Positions 6,564 through 9,974 of a stretch of 9,974 bases of DNA are shown piece after piece. The position numbers were made by a program, and so were the translations under genes. Every line of letters starts with the position of its first letter. The first letter of the stretch is position 1. The stretch spans positions 1 through 9,974 of the forward strand of contig CAYNRQ010000038.1 of assembly GCA_964399875.1 (NCBI GenBank). Reading direction: 5' to 3'. This stretch comes from CAYNRQ01 sp964399875 (GTDB lineage Archaea > Aenigmatarchaeota > Aenigmatarchaeia > QMZP01). The notes under the pieces were generated by a model that was not told the DNA's origin, did not search any database, and was given only the letters and a program-made list of their open reading frames with translations.

Positions 6564-6803
6564 CTATTCCCCAAGACCCTTCCCTTTCCCTGATCCTGCT
6601 AAAGCAGCGATCCCTGCCAATATTAAGGGCATGCCGAAGAATAAATACAGATAACCAACACTGAGAGATTTTCCCAGCTCAGTATCTCTTAGGGGAACCT
6701 CTTCTGAGAAATACTCCCCAGAGCTTGAAAGTCTATCCCATGCCAAAAACAGAAGCACAATTCCAACAACAATCAGTATAACAGCAATTATTGCCTTGAC
6801 CAT
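6564..6803 (-). CDS. Small two-helix membrane protein of unknown function
   Basis: This 79-aa protein has two hydrophobic segments, VKAIIAVILIVVGIVLLFLAW (about 2-22) and GYLYLFFGMPLILAGIAALAG (about 50-70). They are separated by a polar loop rich in Ser and Glu, and a Gly/Lys tail follows. No family is recognised. There is no clear ribosome binding site. A weak TATA-like cttaag about 25 nt upstream suggests a leaderless message. It lies 73 nt after the start of the S26 peptidase gene's 3' neighbour spacer and is on the same strand as that gene, but each seems to have its own promoter. Confidence 0.65.
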   Translation of the reverse strand: MVKAIIAVILIVVGIVLLFLAWDRLSSSGEYFSEEVPLRDTELGKSLSVGYLYLFFGMPLILAGIAALAGSGKGKGLGE

Positions 6804-6876
6804 AATAATATTCTGTTTTCCTGCTCTTAAGGGCTTGTTTTTCTTTTATGTGCATATGATTGCTAAGCCAATTCTC

Positions 6877-7605
6877 TTATTTATATGTATGATTATAAAC
6901 AATAGAAATTACTTTGTACTTAACATCCTCAAACGGAACAAAAACAGTATCTGGATAATCATTGTTGTCTCCCCTTAAACTGAATTTCCCTTCCATGGTT
7001 TTTCCCACAACCCTGTGGATTATGTGTTCACCCAGATAGTTTTCATAAACAATAATGTCACCCACATTTATTTCATCCTCATTCTCAGGCACAAAACCCA
7101 ATACAATATCCTCACAGTATATTGTTGGCTCCATGCTCCTTGACTCGCATGAAACAGGCAGCCAGTGTATCTCTGAGTCAGTAAAAAACCTATGACCTCC
7201 GTCATAGCTACTCTCAACATATCTGTTTGTTTCAAAGAATTCAGAACATGCAGATGAAAGATTATTCCATCTTGAAACAAGATCATCATAGCTATCAGCA
7301 AGCTGAGTATAATTGCTCTGGCAATAGTTTAACTGCGCCTCCAAGGCCTGATACTCCAGAATCTTTCTGTTCAGCATCTGCGAATACTCATGAACCATTT
7401 CCTTTGCTGCCTGCAGTTCATTCTCAAGGGTCTCATTCGCATTCAGGGTTTCGCTTATCTGCGTACATCCAGAAATAAACAAAATAGCCAATATCCCAAA
7501 CACAAAAACAGCATATCTTTTCATATTAATTCTTTTTTTTCTCGCGGCCTTGCTTGTCTTTTTGAACAATTTCTTTATTCTGCCATACCTGACTGGTTTA
7601 CACAT
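6877..7605 (-). CDS. S26 signal-peptidase-like lipoprotein with coiled-coil stalk
   Basis: This 242-aa protein ends in a serine peptidase S26 domain. SRSMEPTIYCED (155-166) holds the likely catalytic Ser157. VGDIIVYEN (181-189) and IIHRVVGKT (195-203) follow, with His197 where bacterial enzymes have Lys, as in the archaeal/eukaryotic type. FSLRGDNND then carries the conserved Asp. The N-terminal part is unusual. A basic stretch of about 30 residues precedes a hydrophobic segment ending in LFISGC (Cys47), a lipobox-like sequence. Residues 52-125 form a heptad-like, Glu/Leu/Asn-rich probable coiled coil with several N-x-S/T sites. The peptidase would thus sit on a stalk outside the membrane. 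The start at 7605 is supported by TATA sequence 25 nt upstream. An internal ATG (7524, residue 28) would give a more ordinary signal peptide. It could process exported proteins or be a specialised paralogue. Confidence 0.8.
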   Translation of the reverse strand: MCKPVRYGRIKKLFKKTSKAARKKRINMKRYAVFVFGILAILFISGCTQISETLNANETLENELQAAKEMVHEYSQMLNRKILEYQALEAQLNYCQSNYTQLADSYDDLVSRWNNLSSACSEFFETNRYVESSYDGGHRFFTDSEIHWLPVSCESRSMEPTIYCEDIVLGFVPENEDEINVGDIIVYENYLGEHIIHRVVGKTMEGKFSLRGDNNDYPDTVFVPFEDVKYKVISIVYNHTYK

Positions 7606-7624
7606 GCTTTATTTTTGGTGTCTT

Positions 7625-7634
7625 TATTTTAAAA
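7625..7634 (-). promoter_or_regulatory. TATA element of the S26 peptidase gene
   Basis: On the minus strand the element ttttaaaata is centred about 25 nt before the ATG at 7605, so a leaderless transcript is predicted. This spacing favours the long N-terminus over the internal ATG at 7524. Confidence 0.5.
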
Positions 7635-7659
7635 ATTCCTTAATGCCTTCAAACAGATC

Positions 7660-7680
7660 CCACTGGTCTGTGACCAGTGG
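7660..7680. repeat. Perfect 9-bp hairpin upstream of the S26 peptidase gene
   Basis: CCACTGGTC and GACCAGTGG are perfect inverted arms around a TGT loop. It lies 25 nt upstream of the TATA element of the peptidase gene and about 90 nt downstream of the tRNA. It could be an operator or a processing hairpin on the tRNA precursor. There is no adjacent T run, so a simple terminator is not supported. Confidence 0.5.
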
Positions 7681-7786
7681 TTTAGCTGCTGGGAATAATT
7701 CTTAATCAACTGCTTAACAGTTTAACCAATATATAATACCCTGCCATTCTCTGACTGGCGGTAATTGAGAGGTGGGGGAGCCGAGA

Positions 7787-7844
7787 TTCCCGTTCTTTCT
7801 TTCCCTGCAAAGGTCGTTGGTTTTTCACGTGGAAAGAAAGGCTC
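7787..7844 (-). other. tRNA intron 2, in the T loop (59/60), 58 nt
   Basis: T54-T55-C56-G57 of the exon can pair with CGGG (7792-7789) as a four-base central helix (two G-U pairs). It is flanked by three-base bulges A58-T59|G and AA|T60, so cutting after the second base of each bulge joins T59 to T60. Inside, CTTTCTTTCC (7840-7831) pairs perfectly with GGAAAGAAAG (7804-7795). An asymmetric internal loop separates this 10-bp stem from the splice region, so the motif is of the relaxed type. Confidence 0.75.
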
Positions 7845-7865
7845 ATCGAACTCGGATCTCCAACC

Positions 7866-7915
7866 TTTCCTGAGCCTTTTCGTGAAAGCAAAAGCCCCAT
7901 GTGAAAAGAGGCTCG
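7866..7915 (-). other. tRNA intron 1, in the anticodon loop (37/38), 50 nt
   Basis: GAGCC (7914-7910) pairs with GGCTC (7876-7872), extended by TTTTC with GAAAA. T32-T33-C34-G35 faces AGGA (7871-7868), giving three pairs plus a G-A mismatch as the central helix. The flanking bulges are GG|C and AA|G. Cutting after the second base of each bulge joins position 37 to 38, the canonical archaeal intron site. Confidence 0.75.
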
Positions 7916-7965
7916 CCCGAAGCTGGGATTCTAAGCCATTAAACTACTCCCCCGATGATGCCATG

Positions 7966-7975
7966 TATTTATTTA
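7966..7975 (+). promoter_or_regulatory. TATA element of the aminotransferase gene
   Basis: The element tatttattta is centred 25 nt before the ATG at 7996, indicating a leaderless message. It lies in the 42-bp gap between the divergent tRNA and this gene. An AT element on the other strand (attaaagtat, about 7985-7994) could serve the tRNA. Confidence 0.6.
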
Positions 7976-7995
7976 GGCCCGTCCAATACTTTAAT

Positions 7996-9333
7996 ATGGA
8001 AAGGAATGTTATTAAAAAAATTAAGTCAGTCAGAACAACCAAAAAGATAAAGAGAATAATAGAAAAGGACAGACAGTTGATATCCTCTTCTTACACAAGG
8101 GGCTACCCCCTGGTTATAGACAAAGGCCTTGGGGCCAATATATGGGATATAGAGGGTAATAAGTACATAGATTTTACATCTGGCATAGCTGTTGCAAATG
8201 TAGGTCACTGCAACCCTGATGTTGCAGAGGCTGTTCGCAAACAGACACAGAAGATACTCCACAATGCAAGCACTGATTTCTATAATGAGATTGAGATAGA
8301 ACTGGCCGAGAAGCTGGCTGATGTAACGCCTGGTAATTTTCCCAAACGCATTTTCTTCACAAACTCAGGAACAGAGACAGTGGAATGTGCATTCAAACTG
8401 GCCAGATGGTACAAAAAAAGGCCAAGGATAATATCCTTTTTAGGCGCCTTTCATGGAAGAACCTTCGGCTCTATGACACTTTCTGCATCAAAACTAGTTC
8501 ACAGAGATCACTTCAGCCCCTTGGTCCCTGGTGTAACCCACGCACCATATCCCTATTGCTACAGATGCCCTGTTGGTGAAGAGGGATACCCGCAATGCAA
8601 ATATGAATGCCTCAAATACCTGGAGGAGCAGATACTAACAAGGGTTGTCCCTCCTGATGAAGTTGCTGGCATAATAGTAGAGCCTGTTCAGGGAGAGAAT
8701 GGTTATATAGTCCCCCCTAGGGATTTCCATAAAAAGCTAAAGAAGATGTGCAAAAAGCATGGTTTCCTTTACATAGCAGACGAGATACAAACAGGTTTCT
8801 GCAGATCAGGAAAATGGTTTGCTTCTGATGTGTTTGGCGTACAACCAGATATAATATGCCTTGCCAAGGCAATAGCAGGAGGCCTTCCGATGGGAGCATG
8901 TGTTTCCAGAAGAAAAATAATGACATGGCCTAAAGGATCTCATGCAAACACATTCGGTGGTAACCCCGTAGCCTGTTCTGCCTCTTTGGCGGCAATAGAA
9001 TTCATGAGAAAAAACAAGCTGTGGAAGAATGCAGAAAAGCTTGGCAGATTCGGTCTTAAATACCTCAGGGACCTGCAGAATGAAGTAAAACTTATTGGTG
9101 ACATAAGAGGGCTTGGTCTAATGATAGGTATAGAGCTTGTCAGATATAAAAAAACCAAGGAGCCTGCCCACAGGGAAACAGTGGATGCTCTTAACAGGGC
9201 CTTTAAAAAAGGTCTCCTTCTCCTTTCTGCCGGAACATCCACGGTCAGACTGGCTCCGCCGCTGGTTATAACAAAGGAAGAGTTTGAGCAGGGCCTGAAT
9301 ATACTGGCAGATGTCCTGAAGAAAGTAAAATAA
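7996..9333 (+). CDS. Class III PLP aminotransferase (GABA/ornithine type or racemase)
   Basis: This 445-aa fold-type I enzyme is complete. SGTE (124-127) binds the cofactor phosphate, FHGRT (152-156) stacks the ring, EPVQGENG (229-236) and DEIQTG (262-267, the Asp pairing with the pyridine N) follow. Lys291 in CLAKAIAGGLPMG forms the Schiff base, and NTFGGNP lies at 318-324. Two Cys pairs, CYRC (188-191) and CKYEC (201-205), form an insertion typical of archaeal members close to the Pyrococcus amino acid racemases and the GabT group (COG0160). The substrate could be 4-aminobutyrate, ornithine, lysine or, as a racemase, a neutral amino acid; sequence alone does not decide. The frame is open back to 7765, but that part overlaps the tRNA. 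The ATG at 7996 is supported by the TATA element and by the start of family similarity. No arginine-biosynthesis genes lie nearby. Confidence 0.88.
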   Translation: MERNVIKKIKSVRTTKKIKRIIEKDRQLISSSYTRGYPLVIDKGLGANIWDIEGNKYIDFTSGIAVANVGHCNPDVAEAVRKQTQKILHNASTDFYNEIEIELAEKLADVTPGNFPKRIFFTNSGTETVECAFKLARWYKKRPRIISFLGAFHGRTFGSMTLSASKLVHRDHFSPLVPGVTHAPYPYCYRCPVGEEGYPQCKYECLKYLEEQILTRVVPPDEVAGIIVEPVQGENGYIVPPRDFHKKLKKMCKKHGFLYIADEIQTGFCRSGKWFASDVFGVQPDIICLAKAIAGGLPMGACVSRRKIMTWPKGSHANTFGGNPVACSASLAAIEFMRKNKLWKNAEKLGRFGLKYLRDLQNEVKLIGDIRGLGLMIGIELVRYKKTKEPAHRETVDALNRAFKKGLLLLSAGTSTVRLAPPLVITKEEFEQGLNILADVLKKVK

Positions 9334-9666
9334 TTATCCAATACAAAGAATTCTGGAAATAAAATAAAGGGTTAGCATAAGAACCAATGCTGTTAATATA
9401 ACAACAACAATGGTTGCTGCTATCCTGTACTCCCTTATTGCTTTTACTTTTCTTTTAAATATCCATCTTATCCAAAAACCCATTGTTATAATAGCAGTAA
9501 AGAACCAAGCCATTAATGTATAATAAACAGTTGAAATTGGGTCATGGGTTGAAACAAATGCCACAATGAATACTATTATTGCCACAATCACATCAAAGGC
9601 AATCGTTCCAATAACAGATCTCAGGTCAAGCCTGCTCTCGATCTTTTTCAATTCTTTTAGACCCAT
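9334..9666 (-). CDS. Small three-helix membrane protein of unknown function
   Basis: From the ATG at 9666 this is a 110-aa protein (115 aa if the ATG at 9681 is used). It has an amphipathic charged N-terminus (GLKELKKIESRLDLRS) and hydrophobic segments at about 18-37, 47-66 and 82-105 (numbered from 9666). A basic loop (RWIFKRKVKAIREYR) sits between the second and third segments, so it is probably cytoplasmic. No family is recognised. I prefer 9666 because the TATA sequence centred near 9693 is about 26 nt upstream of it but only 12 nt from 9681. Its stop codon directly abuts the stop of the convergent aminotransferase gene. Confidence 0.7.
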   Translation of the reverse strand: MGLKELKKIESRLDLRSVIGTIAFDVIVAIIVFIVAFVSTHDPISTVYYTLMAWFFTAIITMGFWIRWIFKRKVKAIREYRIAATIVVVILTALVLMLTLYFISRILCIG

Positions 9667-9686
9667 ATTAATTGTTGACATAACAT

Positions 9687-9697
9687 AATATATTTAA
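9687..9697. promoter_or_regulatory. Shared TATA element for two divergent leaderless genes
   Basis: The AT run taatatattta is nearly symmetric. It is about 26 nt from the minus-strand ATG at 9666 and about 29 nt from the plus-strand ATG at 9721. Both genes lack a Shine-Dalgarno sequence, so one element could position TBP for both. Confidence 0.5.
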
Positions 9698-9720
9698 GAG
9701 CGCTCCTACTTATTGTAAAT

Positions 9721-9966
9721 ATGATAATGAAAAAACTTCTTTTTGTATCCATTATACTGGGCCTGTTTCTAACAGCATCCATAAACACATACTGGCCTGA
9801 AAACCCCATTGTCTCAGCCATTGGCCGATCAGCCCTCGTAACAACAAAAAATGCGGATGTGAAGGATCTTGCAGGCTTTGCGGTTGTAGGAATGATAGAA
9901 TTCATAATAATAACAGGAGCTGTTTACCTGTTCGCCAGAAGTGTGATAAAGAGCTTTGGCGGATAA
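9721..9966 (+). CDS. Small membrane or secreted protein of unknown function
   Basis: This 81-aa protein has a Lys-Lys N-terminus and a hydrophobic segment (LLFVSIILGLFLTASI, about 6-21) that could be a signal peptide or anchor. A polar middle (NTYWPENPIVSAIGRSALV, then TTKNADVKD) and a second hydrophobic segment (LAGFAVVGMIEFIIITGAVYLFA, 50-72) follow. No family is recognised. The start at 9721 fits a leaderless transcript from the shared TATA element; the ATG two codons later is possible too. Only 8 nt follow the stop in this window. Confidence 0.65.
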   Translation: MIMKKLLFVSIILGLFLTASINTYWPENPIVSAIGRSALVTTKNADVKDLAGFAVVGMIEFIIITGAVYLFARSVIKSFGG

Positions 9967-9974
9967 CTAATTTT

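Larger units (their letters stand above)
7773..7953 (-). tRNA. tRNA-Pro(CGG) with two introns
   Basis: On the minus strand GGGGGAG (7953-7947) pairs perfectly with CTCCCCC (7780-7774), followed by discriminator A73 (7773); CCA is not encoded. The D arm is GTTT-AATGGCTTA-GAAT with G18G19. The anticodon stem is CCAGC (7926-7922) with GTTGG (7864-7860), and the loop TTCGGG gives anticodon CGG (7919-7917). The variable loop is AGAT. The T stem is CCGAG (7855-7851) with CTCGG (7785-7781), and the joined T loop is TTCGATT. These parts connect only if 7915-7866 (after position 37) and 7844-7787 (between 59 and 60) are removed. That leaves a 73-nt mature tRNA with all four arms intact. Both junctions can form bulge-helix-bulge-like structures. 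Ordinary tRNA scans may miss it because the T arm is interrupted. Confidence 0.85.

Noticed and set aside
7765..7995. N-terminal extension of the aminotransferase frame by 77 codons
   Set aside because: This stretch is the complement of the intron-containing tRNA and has no family similarity. The TATA element at 7966-7975 points to the ATG at 7996.
1..9974. CRISPR array, integrase or phage genes
   Set aside because: No regularly spaced repeats and no integrase or virion genes are seen; the tRNA is not flanked by a visible attachment-site duplicate.

Overview
The window looks archaeal. Many genes have a TATA-like AT element about 25 nt before the start codon and no 5' leader, while others carry a GGTGA or GGAGG ribosome binding site. 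The gene content agrees: a Tes-type radical SAM enzyme (tetraether lipid synthesis), an S26 peptidase with Ser/His instead of Ser/Lys, a GbsR-type regulator and a proline tRNA whose introns look like substrates of the archaeal splicing endonuclease. AT-rich spacers and several small lineage-specific membrane proteins would fit an uncultivated lineage such as DPANN or Altiarchaeota, but the phylum cannot be fixed from this sequence.

Layout. 1-330: a GC-rich, inverted-repeat-rich segment, either a structured RNA or the right end of an IS200/IS605-type element. 412-1672 (+): a CNNM/CorC ion transporter split by a frameshift at a run of nine A. 1697-1846 (-): the orphan C-terminus of a parallel beta-helix surface protein. 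1917-2384 (-) and 2565-4220 (+): a GbsR-type regulator divergent from the Tes-like enzyme, whose leader can hide its own ribosome binding site. 4221-4421 (-): a Cys-rich DUF6485 protein abutting the Tes-like gene tail to tail. 4468-5570 (+): two membrane proteins of unknown function. 5556-6368: a dead IS1595-type insertion with recognisable inverted ends, inserted between two convergent genes and supplying the stop codon of both. 6358-7605 (-): a truncated small protein, a two-helix membrane protein, and an S26 peptidase on a lipoprotein/coiled-coil stalk. 7773-7953 (-): tRNA-Pro(CGG) with two introns. 7996-9333 (+): a class III aminotransferase. 9334-9966: two small membrane proteins transcribed divergently from one shared TATA element.

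Functionally, the window is dominated by the cell envelope: membrane lipid synthesis, ion transport, protein export or processing, and small membrane proteins, with a broken surface adhesin nearby. The most unusual part is the tRNA. Its two introns, in the anticodon loop and the T loop, resemble each other, and both interrupt a TTCG-containing loop, as expected if one arose from the other by reverse splicing.
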